Shown in pieces: positions 47,611-56,487 of a DNA stretch of 64,000 nucleotides; position 1 is the stretch's first letter, and each line of letters opens with the position of its first letter. The position numbers and the translations under genes were made by a program. The notes under the pieces are model-generated. The model was not told the DNA's origin. It was given only the letters and a program-made list of their open reading frames with translations, and searched no databases. The stretch comes from Synechococcus sp. CBW1004 (GTDB lineage Bacteria > Cyanobacteriota > Cyanobacteriia > PCC-6307 > Cyanobiaceae), in NCBI RefSeq assembly GCF_015840715.1, contig NZ_CP060397.1, positions 62,001-126,000 on the forward strand, in the 5' to 3' direction.

Positions 47611-47952
47611 TCAGGTGTCGCCGAGCGCCAGCAGCCGCCGTTTCAGCTCCGCCGCCGGGACCCCCTCCACCGCCACCCACTTGCAGCGGCTCCGCTCACC
47701 GCGCAGCAGCTGCACCGCCGTGGTGGGGCACCCGAGCCGGCGCGCCAGGAAGCGCAGCAGGGCGGCATTGGCGGCCCCATCCACCGGTGGGGCCTGCAGA
47801 CGGATGGCCACCATGCCCTCCCGCTCACCCACCACGGCGTCGCGGCTGGCGCGTGGCTGGATCCAGACGGCCAGGGCCTTGGCGCCCTCTTCCTGGTGCT
47901 CCGCAGCTGTGGCGTTGTGGCGGCTGGGCGAACGATGCCGGTGGCCGGTCAT
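47611..47952 (-). CDS. DUF167 (YggU-family) protein
   Basis: A 113-residue protein with the DUF167 core: VWIQPRASRDAVVGER (about 29-44), LQAPPVDGAANAALLRFLAR (about 52-71) and GERSRCKWVAVEG (about 84-96). The fold is a small alpha/beta domain with no firmly known function. The first 25 residues are polar and variable. It is divergent from the UPF0114 gene with 58 bases between. Confidence 0.9.
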   Translation of the reverse strand: MTGHRHRSPSRHNATAAEHQEEGAKALAVWIQPRASRDAVVGEREGMVAIRLQAPPVDGAANAALLRFLARRLGCPTTAVQLLRGERSRCKWVAVEGVPAAELKRRLLALGDT

Positions 47953-48010
47953 GGGGAGAGGCGAGTCGCCAGGCTGCCCTTACGGTGCCATTCCCCCTTG
48001 AAGCGCATCC

Positions 48011-48553
48011 GTGGCCTCCCTGAGCAAACGCCTGGAATACCGGTTCGAGACCTGGCTGTGGCGCTTCCGCCTGGTGGCCATCCTGCCGGTGCTGTTCAGC
48101 CTGGCGAGCACGGGCGTCACCTTCGTGCTCGGCACCAAGGAGATCGGCATGGCGATCCTGGGGCTGGGGGCCAGCCACAGCGCCGAGAAGAAATACATGG
48201 CGACGCTGCTGGGGGGCGTGGTGACCGGCATCGATCTCTACCTGATCGGCATCGCCCTGTTGATCTTCGGCTATGGCGTCTATGAGCTGCTGATCTCGCC
48301 GATCGAGGCGGCCCGCGCACCCGGCAAGGCGGGGGATGGGCTGCTCGACATCCGCGATCTCGATCAGCTCAAGGAGAAGCTGGTGAAGGTGCTGGTGGTG
48401 GCCCTGATCGTCTCAGCCTTCAAGGCGATGCTGAGTCTGCCGATCAACGACGGCCCGTCGCTCGCCTTCTTCTGTCTGAGCGTGTTGCTGCTGGCGGTCA
48501 GCGGTTTCCTGGTGACCGGTGATCTGGGCAAGCGCGGCAAGGAAAAAGGCTGA
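48011..48553 (+). CDS. UPF0114 (YqhA-family) membrane protein
   Basis: A 180-residue protein of the YqhA/UPF0114 family, with four membrane segments and the conserved YKYRFE-like start (KRLEYRFETWLWRFRLVAIL), GVVTGIDLYLIGIALLIFGYGVYELLIS (about 78-105) and LKEKLVKVLVVALIVSAFKAML (about 120-141). It begins with GTG; no nearby ATG fits. The function is unknown. Confidence 0.88.
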   Translation: MASLSKRLEYRFETWLWRFRLVAILPVLFSLASTGVTFVLGTKEIGMAILGLGASHSAEKKYMATLLGGVVTGIDLYLIGIALLIFGYGVYELLISPIEAARAPGKAGDGLLDIRDLDQLKEKLVKVLVVALIVSAFKAMLSLPINDGPSLAFFCLSVLLLAVSGFLVTGDLGKRGKEKG

Positions 48554-48743
48554 AGGCCTGATCGTCGGAATCCCAGCGCAACCGGAGCTGGCGAGCGGGC
48601 CGATGTGGGTCCACTCCGCGGTGAGCCGGATCGGTTGAACCCGGGAGCGTGCCGTGGGCATCCGACACTGAACGGATGGCCATGGCCTGTCTGCAGCCGG
48701 CCCGGCCCCTGCGCCACACCTCCTTCGCACCACACCTCAGCCG

Positions 48744-49823
48744 ATGGCTTCCGTCCCCGCCGCCGCCCCCGATCGCCTCAGCCTGCGGCGGCCGGACGAC
48801 TGGCATGTGCATCTGCGCGACGGGGCGCTGCTGCAGGCCGTGGCCCCGGCCACGGCCCGGGTGTTCGCCCGGGCGATCGTGATGCCCAACCTCAGTCCGC
48901 CGGTCACCACGGTGGAGCAGGGCCGCGCCTACCGCGAGCGGATCCTGCAGGCGGTGCCCGCGTCCTTGGGCTTCACGCCGCTGATGACGGCCTACCTCAC
49001 CGACACGATCGACCCGGCCGAGATCGCGCGTGGCCACGCCGAGGGGGTGTTCACGGCCTGCAAGCTCTACCCCGCCCACGCCACCACCAATTCCGCCGCG
49101 GGGGTGAGCGACATCATGCGCCTCGAGCCGGTGCTGGACACCCTGGAGCGGATCGGCATGCCGCTGCTGATCCATGGCGAGGTGACCGACGCCGAGATCG
49201 ACATCTTCGATCGCGAGGCGGTGTTCCTGGAGCGGGTGCTGGATCCGCTGCTGCAACGCCACCCGGCGCTGAAGGTGGTGCTCGAGCACATCACCACCAG
49301 CGATTCGGTGCAGTTCGTGATCGAAGCGGGGCCGAATCTGGCCGCCACGATCACGCCCCACCACCTGCACATCAACCGCAACGCCATGTTCAAGGGCGGC
49401 CTGCGGCCTGATTTCTATTGCCTGCCCGTGGCCAAACGGGAGCTGCACCGCCTGGCCTTGCGTTCAGCCGCCACCTCCGGTAATCCGAAGTTCTTCCTGG
49501 GCACCGATTCGGCCCCCCATCCGCGCCACGCCAAGGAGAGCGCCTGCGGCTGCGCCGGTATCTACAACGCCCCCTTCGCCTTGGAGAGCTACGCCGAGGT
49601 GTTCGAGCAGGAGGGTGCGCTCGATCGCCTCGAAGGCTTCGCCAGCCTGCACGGCCCCGCCTTCTACGGCCTGCCCGTCAACAGGCAGCGGATCACGCTG
49701 GTGCGCGAGAGCCAGGTGGTGCCGCCCCGCCTGCACGGCAATGACGCCGCCGGCAGCGCCGTGGAGCTGGTGCCGTTCCATGCGGGGGAGCGGCTGGGGT
49801 GGCGGGTGGAGCTCCTGGACTGA
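48744..49823 (+). CDS. pyrC: Dihydroorotase
   Basis: A 359-residue type II dihydroorotase that closes carbamoyl-aspartate to dihydroorotate in pyrimidine synthesis. The metal ligands and the carbamylated lysine are all in place: DWHVHLRD (about 19-26), KLYPAHATTNS (the Lys near 111), LIHGEV (about 147-152), LEHITT (about 181-186) and GTDSAPHPRHAKE (about 253-265). It is monocistronic as far as can be seen, with 190 bases before it and a possible terminator after it. Confidence 0.95.
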   Translation: MASVPAAAPDRLSLRRPDDWHVHLRDGALLQAVAPATARVFARAIVMPNLSPPVTTVEQGRAYRERILQAVPASLGFTPLMTAYLTDTIDPAEIARGHAEGVFTACKLYPAHATTNSAAGVSDIMRLEPVLDTLERIGMPLLIHGEVTDAEIDIFDREAVFLERVLDPLLQRHPALKVVLEHITTSDSVQFVIEAGPNLAATITPHHLHINRNAMFKGGLRPDFYCLPVAKRELHRLALRSAATSGNPKFFLGTDSAPHPRHAKESACGCAGIYNAPFALESYAEVFEQEGALDRLEGFASLHGPAFYGLPVNRQRITLVRESQVVPPRLHGNDAAGSAVELVPFHAGERLGWRVELLD

Positions 49824-49964
49824 CCTGCATGGCTGCGGTCTGGGCCGAGGACCGATCCGCTGCGACCCGGAGCGGGGAAATTCACCGCGCTCCCTGAGGT
49901 CCCCAAGATGCGGGTTTCGAGAGGCCGGGCGCACCTGTCGCGGCCATGGCTGATGGCGTTGCCG

Positions 49965-49988
49965 CTGCCTGCGCGAGGCCTCAGGCAG
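49965..49988 (+). terminator. Possible intrinsic terminator downstream of pyrC
   Basis: CTGCCTG and CAGGCAG form a perfect 7-base-pair stem with a 10-base loop, followed by GTTTT. It lies 142 bases after the pyrC stop and just before the convergent glycosyltransferase stop at 49996. The short T-run makes it a weak terminator at best. Confidence 0.4.
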
Positions 49989-49995
49989 GTTTTGG

Positions 49996-52215
49996 TCAGG
50001 ATGTTCGGAGAGGGTTGTCCCGTGCGCATGAACGGGTCAGCTCCTGCACAAGGAAGGTCCCGACCAGGATCCAGATCAGGCTCTGTACCAGTGAGCTTCC
50101 AGGCAATGCATCGAGAAGACGCTGTGGCGTCCAGACAGATGCCGCCATGGATGCGGCCAGTACCCCTTCAAGAATCCTTGGGCGACCGAGGGCAAGCCTG
50201 AACACCACAAGAAGCGCGGGATAGAGCATGAGGTTGTCGTAATAGCGGTGATAGAAGCCGAGCTGTCCGAGCACCCCGCAGAAACCAGCCAGACCCAGAG
50301 GATCGCCAACTAGAAGGGATTCCATCGTTCTGAACACGGTGGACAGATTCCTGCGGCCGAAGACCGTTCCCAGCACAGCGGCAACGCAGACGACTCCGGC
50401 GAACAGCATCAGGGAGGCCTGGCTTGAGGCTCGAAATAGATTGGTCAGAAGAGCTACGGCATTGAGGTTGGAACTGCTCATGAACTGAGGCAAAACGCTG
50501 ATCCAGCTGCGCAGATAAATATCCAACTCGACGTTGGTGTGGTGCAGAGCTAGAAATGAAAGTCCCGTCAACACACCCAGGCCCAGCAGGAGTCCAGGAA
50601 GGCGCCTGGGTGTCAGGAATGGCAGTGCGTAGGTGAGGCCGATCTGAGGTTTCACCATCGCAAGGGACCAGAGCAGACCAGCGGGCAGGTTTCGCTGTCG
50701 TTGGAGAAGCAGCCATTGAAGACTGATCAGTCCCATGCAGATGATCGAGAATTGTCCTTTGTTCAAGGCGCTGAAGTTACCGGCAATGGCCAGCGGCGCC
50801 AGGGTTCCCAGCCATCCGGCTGAAGCGCCGAAGGATCTGAGGCTGAACCAGCCGATCCTGGCGATCAGCACCAATGAGAGCAGGCTCAGAAGATGAAGGA
50901 TCCAGGTGCCTTGGATCCATCCACCCAGGACGAAGAAGGGGCCGAACAAGGGCAGCGCCCAGGGCAGGTAGACCGTGGTCCGAAAGTCGGGCAGGGAGCG
51001 CTGCAGGGGTGTCGCCAACATGGCAGATGGATAGATGCCGTCCGCAAAGAGCTGCCACTCAGCCCAGCGTTCGCGAAGGTCAAACGGAGTGAGGATCCAG
51101 GTGCTGATCAACCCGGCCAGGAGGGTGGAGATGGCGAGCAGGCCCAGCAGCATCAGACTCCAACCAACCAGCCGACCCTGGAGGGCGGGGCGATGTTGCA
51201 GCCAACTGGGCCAGTGCAGCGGCCGTTGCAGAAGATCCAGCAAGGTCAGCACGGCAAAGGTGACGCCCGAATAGCTGAGAACCAGGCCGTGCAGCACGAT
51301 GCCAACACAGGCTTCAGGCGGACCGCCTCGGCGAAAAAGCAGCCCATAGAAGTTGCGATTAAGTAGCAGCAACAGCGCCAGGCAGCCGCCAGCTAGCGCC
51401 AGCGACATGGGTCGCAACGCAGGCATCCAGGCCGCCACCAGCAGGGCCAGAGGTAGCAGCAGGCTGGCAGCGGCACTGAGGCGTGCAGTCGGATCGAGGT
51501 TGAGGGTGGTCGGCAGTTCCCGGCGTCTCAGCAGAAGCTGGCTCCAGGGAATCGCCCGTTGGCGGATGTCGGTGGACACCATCGAGCGCAGGGTCCAGCG
51601 CTTGTGGTGGGTTCCCTGAATGGCGGGGTCAAGGATGATCATTCCACCGGCGTCGCTGAGCCGCAGGCCGAACTCGATGTCCTCGATGCAGGGTCGGTCG
51701 TAGGACACGGCATCGAACCCCCCCAGATCCAGGAACGCCTGCCGGCGCACGGCGCCGAGCCCAGCCCAGAAGGTGCAGGCCGGCCCGGGATGGCTGCTGT
51801 GGGTGTGGTGGTGCAGCAGATTGCGGAAGCGGCTCACCAGCCCGGGATCGGCGGGCGTGTCGTCGTAGCTGCCGAACACCGCCGCGAGGGCAGGACTGTC
51901 GGCGAAGTGCTCCCGGATACGGCCTGCCGCATCGGGATGGACCTGGACGTCAGCATCGACGAACCACAGGATCTCGCCACGCGCTTCACGCGCGGCCAGG
52001 TTGCGGGCAGAGGCGGGACCCGAACGTCGCCCGGTGCTCAGAAGCCTGACCGGGCTGTGCAGGAGCCAGTCCGGTGGCGGCGGCGGCTCGCCGTCGAACA
52101 CCACGAGGGCCTCATCCTGGGGGGCAAGGGCTGCCAGTGAGGCGCACAGGCAGGTGGCGCAGGGCTCCTCCCAGCTGATGGTGGGCATCACCAGGGTGAG
52201 GGAGGGGTGGGGCAT
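49996..52215 (-). CDS. GT2 glycosyltransferase fused to a multi-spanning GT87-like domain
   Basis: A 739-residue protein. The N-terminal 290 residues are a GT2 domain: LTLVMPTISW, RNLAAREARGEILWFVDADVQVHPDA (the DxD at about 94-96), and CIEDIEFGLRLSDAGG. After two helices (about 260-350) comes a domain of about 400 residues with some ten helices and MVKPQIGLTYALPFL and YHRYYDNLMLYP, like polyprenol-dependent GT87/DUF2029 mannosyl- or arabinosyltransferases. The fused enzyme may both make and use a lipid-linked sugar. The start could also be 24 codons upstream, at 52287. Confidence 0.75.
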   Translation of the reverse strand: MPHPSLTLVMPTISWEEPCATCLCASLAALAPQDEALVVFDGEPPPPPDWLLHSPVRLLSTGRRSGPASARNLAAREARGEILWFVDADVQVHPDAAGRIREHFADSPALAAVFGSYDDTPADPGLVSRFRNLLHHHTHSSHPGPACTFWAGLGAVRRQAFLDLGGFDAVSYDRPCIEDIEFGLRLSDAGGMIILDPAIQGTHHKRWTLRSMVSTDIRQRAIPWSQLLLRRRELPTTLNLDPTARLSAAASLLLPLALLVAAWMPALRPMSLALAGGCLALLLLLNRNFYGLLFRRGGPPEACVGIVLHGLVLSYSGVTFAVLTLLDLLQRPLHWPSWLQHRPALQGRLVGWSLMLLGLLAISTLLAGLISTWILTPFDLRERWAEWQLFADGIYPSAMLATPLQRSLPDFRTTVYLPWALPLFGPFFVLGGWIQGTWILHLLSLLSLVLIARIGWFSLRSFGASAGWLGTLAPLAIAGNFSALNKGQFSIICMGLISLQWLLLQRQRNLPAGLLWSLAMVKPQIGLTYALPFLTPRRLPGLLLGLGVLTGLSFLALHHTNVELDIYLRSWISVLPQFMSSSNLNAVALLTNLFRASSQASLMLFAGVVCVAAVLGTVFGRRNLSTVFRTMESLLVGDPLGLAGFCGVLGQLGFYHRYYDNLMLYPALLVVFRLALGRPRILEGVLAASMAASVWTPQRLLDALPGSSLVQSLIWILVGTFLVQELTRSCARDNPLRTS

Positions 52216-52295
52216 GGGCGGTGCTGTTTCTTCTGTTGTCAACGCGAACGAATCATGCTGCTGCTTTTCATCGGAATATAATGTCATACGAACGG

Positions 52296-53282
52296 TCAGA
52301 AACGAGCCTGATTTGCACTTGCATCTGGCGCAAGCAGGGCCGCATACATACCTGCCATCTCGGCCGAGCGTGCGAGCAGTGAAGCCACGACTGCCAATGG
52401 GAAAAGGCAAAGAGCGCGAGTTCGCTGCAGGCCTAAATGATGGCTGTAACGGAACCAATGCCTTGCATCCCGACAGACGAGCGCAAAACGAAGAATGATT
52501 GGTTCAATCAGGGGAATTTGTTCGAGAGCCTTGATCCTTGGCCAGTCTGGATCGCTTTGCCGCCCGATGTAAGTTTCCCAGCCTCTTCGGAAGTGCATCC
52601 TGGTCAGCCACCAGCGAAATGTCATGCCGTGGGCAACGCGTTGATCCGGCTGGAATGAAAATCTGGCACCTGAGCGAAGCAGATCAAAATACAGCAAAGA
52701 GGATGGGAATGAATGCTTGAGCGTGCTGAACTTGTGGCGGAGCATCAAGTCTCGTCGAATCGCGAAGTTATGAGCCACCAATGCGCCGGCCTGGGGAGTG
52801 GATCTACGGGCCAGTACGAATCCCCACGATGGCAGGGCAGCAGCCAGCATCAAGGCCGAGTTGGCATCCAGGCGTTCGGTTCGGTACTGAGAAAATCCCA
52901 CCGAGACGTCGGCACCGTTGCGTAGAGCTTCAGCCAAGGCAGGCAGCCAACGAGGTCCCGGTAGGCAGTCGCAGTCAATGAAGGCTAGATAGTCTGCTTG
53001 GGCAACCTTTGCGGCTTCGTTCTTTAGCTGCCAATAGTGGGCATTGGATGCACTGATCGGCAATAGGTGCACATTCCAGAATGCATCTTCGGGTAAACAG
53101 AAATGCCCCCAATATTCAAATTGCCTGGGACTGCCGATGAGAATCAGTTCCACAAGCTCCAGAGGAAAGTCTTGCGTGCACAGAGCAGCAATCGTGTCTA
53201 CGGGTGGCGAGAGGTTGTTGGCTTCTTCGTTGTAGGCCTCGATCGCAATGGAAATCAAGGGCTTTGAGGGAGGCGCCATCAA
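52296..53282 (-). CDS. GT2-family glycosyltransferase
   Basis: A 328-residue GT-A fold transferase: ISIAIEAYNEEANNLSPP (about 11-28), the catalytic-site DCDCLPGPRWLPAL (about 103-116) and a C-terminal part with two hydrophobic segments. It is soluble or loosely attached to the membrane by its C-terminus (about 270-320). It lies 13 bases downstream of the GT4 gene and 80 bases upstream of the GT2/GT87 gene on the same strand, so a surface-polysaccharide operon is likely. The sequence is less GC-rich than the window average. Confidence 0.88.
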   Translation of the reverse strand: MMAPPSKPLISIAIEAYNEEANNLSPPVDTIAALCTQDFPLELVELILIGSPRQFEYWGHFCLPEDAFWNVHLLPISASNAHYWQLKNEAAKVAQADYLAFIDCDCLPGPRWLPALAEALRNGADVSVGFSQYRTERLDANSALMLAAALPSWGFVLARRSTPQAGALVAHNFAIRRDLMLRHKFSTLKHSFPSSLLYFDLLRSGARFSFQPDQRVAHGMTFRWWLTRMHFRRGWETYIGRQSDPDWPRIKALEQIPLIEPIILRFALVCRDARHWFRYSHHLGLQRTRALCLFPLAVVASLLARSAEMAGMYAALLAPDASANQARF

Positions 53283-53294
53283 GCCTGCCAGTTG

Positions 53295-54470
53295 TTATTG
53301 CTTGAGTTTAGCATATAACTGCTCGAATCGATCAACGAAGCCTGCTTCCGTCAGTCGCCGGAGCGCAAAGTTTCTTCCGTTCGTTCCAAGTGTCTCAGTC
53401 TCCCTTGGATTGAGGAGCATGGTCGTCAATGCCTCGGCTAACGATTGCGGGTCATTGGCCGGTACCAACAGCCCAGTTTCGTGATCCTGAATGATCTCAT
53501 TCAGGCCGCCACTGTTGGTGGCCAAGACCGCAGTCCCTCGCATCATCGCTTCTGCCGCGACGATGCCGAATGGCTCTTCCCAGCGAGAAGGCACCACCTG
53601 AACCCAGGCTCCCTTGAGTCGCTCCTCCAGCTGAAGACGGGATAGGTGACCCAGAAAGACTACATGGTGACCGATGCCGATTCTGCGAGCCCTGGCTTCC
53701 AAGTGCTTTCGTTCAGGACCATCTCCGGCCACCAATAAGCTTGCTGCTGGGATGCGTCTGACCAGAATATGCATTGCATCAAGAAGATCATCCACACCCT
53801 TCTCCGTTACAAGCCGGCCCGCGAATGCAACTGTTGGAGTCTGATTGAGTTGTCTGTCATAGGGATGAACGGGAACTCCATTCCAGATCACCTCGTCCGC
53901 TTGAATGCCATACTGCAGAAGTTTTTTCTGCGTGGCATAGCTGTTGGCGACGATCAGACTGAAGTTTCTGCTCCAGAGTCTCCATAGGCTGAGCTGGGCC
54001 ATGGCGCTCGGCCAGGCAGCCGCCGGAAAGCAACGGTTTTTGATGCAGGCTATCCCTGCATTTTCTTGGCAGGGCGATTGATCAGGGAGCAACTTTGTGC
54101 CGATTGGGCAGATGCAGCGGTACCAGGCGACGTGATAAATCGCAGGCGTGTCTTTTAGTAGAGGCAATATGAATGGAGACAGTTGGCTGAGGAACAGGCG
54201 AACATGGATAACATCTGGCCGGAACTCCTTGAGGATTTGCCTCAGTCTGTTGTAGGCCGATGGATTTAAAACCTGAGTGATCCCCCGAATTGAGGAAAGC
54301 GTCCCAAAGCAGGAATAATCTGCTTCGGGCTGGAGCTTTATTGGCCTAGCGTTACTGGCAAATAGGCGCACATCATGCCCTCGGAAGCGAAGCTGCTTGC
54401 GAAGGGACAGTGTCATCAATTCAGCGCCGCCGGACGGTGTGCTGTAATCGCTGATAAGAAGAATGCGCAT
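53295..54470 (-). CDS. GT4-family glycosyltransferase
   Basis: A 391-residue GT-B fold enzyme. N-terminal acceptor side MRILLISDYSTPSGGAELMT, an unusual Cys-rich insert near 118-148, then the donor-side landmarks FAGRLVTEKGVDDLLDA (about 215-231), GDGPERKHLEARAR, and the E-x7-E motif EEPFGIVAAEAMMRG (about 301-315). It probably adds a sugar to a lipid-linked or surface glycan. It has a lower GC content than the rest of the window and is followed directly by the GT2 gene. Confidence 0.92.
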   Translation of the reverse strand: MRILLISDYSTPSGGAELMTLSLRKQLRFRGHDVRLFASNARPIKLQPEADYSCFGTLSSIRGITQVLNPSAYNRLRQILKEFRPDVIHVRLFLSQLSPFILPLLKDTPAIYHVAWYRCICPIGTKLLPDQSPCQENAGIACIKNRCFPAAAWPSAMAQLSLWRLWSRNFSLIVANSYATQKKLLQYGIQADEVIWNGVPVHPYDRQLNQTPTVAFAGRLVTEKGVDDLLDAMHILVRRIPAASLLVAGDGPERKHLEARARRIGIGHHVVFLGHLSRLQLEERLKGAWVQVVPSRWEEPFGIVAAEAMMRGTAVLATNSGGLNEIIQDHETGLLVPANDPQSLAEALTTMLLNPRETETLGTNGRNFALRRLTEAGFVDRFEQLYAKLKQ

Positions 54471-55241
54471 TCGCTAATAAAAATGATCGAATCGGATGAT
54501 GCCGCGACTCATTTCTTGGGGGTGGTCGGCTTTGGCTTGAGAGTTCTATTCATTAATGGCACTATTCGCAAGTGTTTGGAATAGGACTTGTGGTCTTAAT
54601 GTGGTGGGCCTCTTTTGGGTTCGGCCTCCTAGGTTGCTTTTTGGTATTTTATGGTAGTCGCTCATGAGGATGCTCGCCAGGCTGGCTTGACGTGCAGGTG
54701 CCAGTGTCTTGGAACCTGCCTCATGGGTTTAGTGATCGGAATTGTCAGTTGGCTGTGCAGCTTGGCGTCATCCCAGAATCTGCCGCTTTGCTTTAGGGGA
54801 CCTAGTTCATGAAAACGCCAGGGCCCACGTCTGTTGTTAGAATATTGCCGTAAAACAATAGTCTGTGTGTCGCGATCCGCCTGTCGCATCTCTGCAAGAG
54901 AGCATAATTGCAGTTCGCCGCCGGACCAGCCAGCGGTCAACAAAACTACGATTCTCAGCGCCAAGGTCTCCAAAACTTTTTTCGCGGCCGCTGAGTATTG
55001 CGTAGCATTTTCGATTCAATGCGAAGTTCAGGCCGGGCAGGAAATGATCAGATTTGCCAGGTGGATCGAAAAAAACAATGCACCGTATCTGTGATCGTCT
55101 GGCCTGCCACTGCGATGCAACTTTGTGGCTCGTGCGGCGGTGGTGCGGATGTTCTGCTCGTTGCCCGAGGCCCATCAGAAGTGTTTCGGAGCCGATCAGA
55201 GCTGTAATAGCATGGATTTCTGAGGGAGACCTGAGTTATTC
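54471..55241. other. AT-richer 771-base stretch without a supported gene, possibly an eroded gene
   Basis: This part is visibly less GC-rich than most of the window. Minus-strand frames of 112 codons (54837-55175) and 103 codons (54662-54973) overlap and look partly protein-like (for example CIVFFDPPGKSDHF and LTAGWSGGELQLCSL), as if one gene had been broken by frameshifts, but I recognise no family and no good start. I see no repeats or RNA gene in it. Confidence 0.4.
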
Positions 55242-55889
55242 TTAGACGCGTTCGAATCGATATCCGAAGGCTTCGATGTCGCGACTGAAGCGCTCTGCGA
55301 CGACATCGCGAACTCGGTCGCTATACCATTCGCTATAGTGCCGGTGGGTGCTCCGATTGCGATGAGGTAAGCGATCGTCGATCTGCAGTCGTGAGAAGAT
55401 TTCAGCGGAGTCGGCGGCAATATTCTCGAACCGACCGATCTTATCGACCAGAATTCTTCCGTCGGCATCGGATAGATAATCGATCTGGTTGAATGCGAAG
55501 CTCTTCAAGCATCCGTTGTCCCAGGTGACGTCGGTGCACTTCTCTACGAACTGCTCGAAGTTTTTGGCTTTGCGATAAACCTCGTTCCAGTTCTTGTATT
55601 GAAATGGCGCAGTTCTCCACCGTTTCCAGAGCGGCAGTTTGAGGCGGGCAGCATCAATCATCGCGTACCAGGAGACGAGCCGCTCCCAGGGATTGCGGAC
55701 AAATCCGAAGGAATAAAAATCGCTCCATCGCTCGACACCTAGCTCTACCGCTCCTTCGCGCGCGAAACCATGTCGACCGTGCCATCGCATAAGGTCTGGA
55801 AAGTTTCTGGTGAGTACAGACTCGAAGCTGATGCCCGCGGTTTTCTGTACGTGAACGAAGATAAACTTCGACTGATGACTAATCAGCAT
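55242..55889 (-). CDS. Sulfotransferase family 2 protein
   Basis: A 215-residue sulfotransferase of the type that adds PAPS-derived sulfate to surface glycans. The 5'-phosphosulfate loop is HVQKTAGISFE (about 13-23) and the 3'-phosphate motif is FGFVRNPWERLVSWY (about 61-75). The protein is compact and has no membrane helix, which is usual for the bacterial group. Together with the glycosyltransferases next to it, it suggests a sulfated extracellular polysaccharide. The gene is clearly AT-richer than the flanking housekeeping DNA, consistent with transfer. Confidence 0.88.
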   Translation of the reverse strand: MLISHQSKFIFVHVQKTAGISFESVLTRNFPDLMRWHGRHGFAREGAVELGVERWSDFYSFGFVRNPWERLVSWYAMIDAARLKLPLWKRWRTAPFQYKNWNEVYRKAKNFEQFVEKCTDVTWDNGCLKSFAFNQIDYLSDADGRILVDKIGRFENIAADSAEIFSRLQIDDRLPHRNRSTHRHYSEWYSDRVRDVVAERFSRDIEAFGYRFERV

Positions 55890-55902
55890 GGCAAGCCAGG
55901 CA

Positions 55903-56437
55903 TCAAAAAACTAGATTGCCTGTAAGCCTATGCGAACCCGAGACCACGCTCGGTGCAAGGAATACGGCAGCTCGCCGCATTGTCGATCCGTTCAGTCGTC
56001 GCCGCCAGTCAGAAGCATCTGTTGAAGTGGGAGCAGAAGCTACCGAGGTGTCTCCTGGCGTATTGGTCAGAGTTGTAGGCGTGGAAGTTGCCGCTGGTGC
56101 TTGTCTTGAGGTTGACCAGCAATGTCTTGATCCAGTCGAACTGCGGCAGATCATTGGGGTGTTTACCGCTGGTGATGATGGCTTCATGGCTACATCCTGC
56201 CGTGGTGACCAAGCGGAAGCAGGCCAGACCATCAGAGAGCACGTCACTGCCCGGAACCAGGTTCTTCCCGGCCCTGCTGCCAAAGACATTTGAACTGAAG
56301 CCGGTGTCTTGAATTCCCACCAGTCCCAGACGCGAATGGGTGCCAGCCTGGAGGCGCATCGCTTTGGTGATGGCTGGGATGCTTCCCTCACGGTTTCGGT
56401 CAAGGGCATGAGGGGACGGGCCTGCTGCGTGGTTCAT
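55903..56437 (-). mobile_element. IS1595/ISXO2-like transposase remnant, truncated and frameshifted
   Basis: The frame from 56437 to 56009 matches the middle and C-terminal part of an ISXO2-like transposase by eye: NLVPGSDVLSDGLACFRLV, PQFDWIKTLLVNLKTS and SGNFHAYNSDQYARRHLG, ending HFNRCF. The match continues in another frame with DWRRRLNGSTMRRAAVF down to about 55930. The N-terminal DNA-binding and zinc-ribbon part is missing, and I see no clear terminal inverted repeats, so the element is dead. Confidence 0.75.
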
Positions 56438-56487
56438 GTGGTTCTGCCCTGGCTACGCAGTCGGGGAATGTCTGCGGAGCATGGCGA

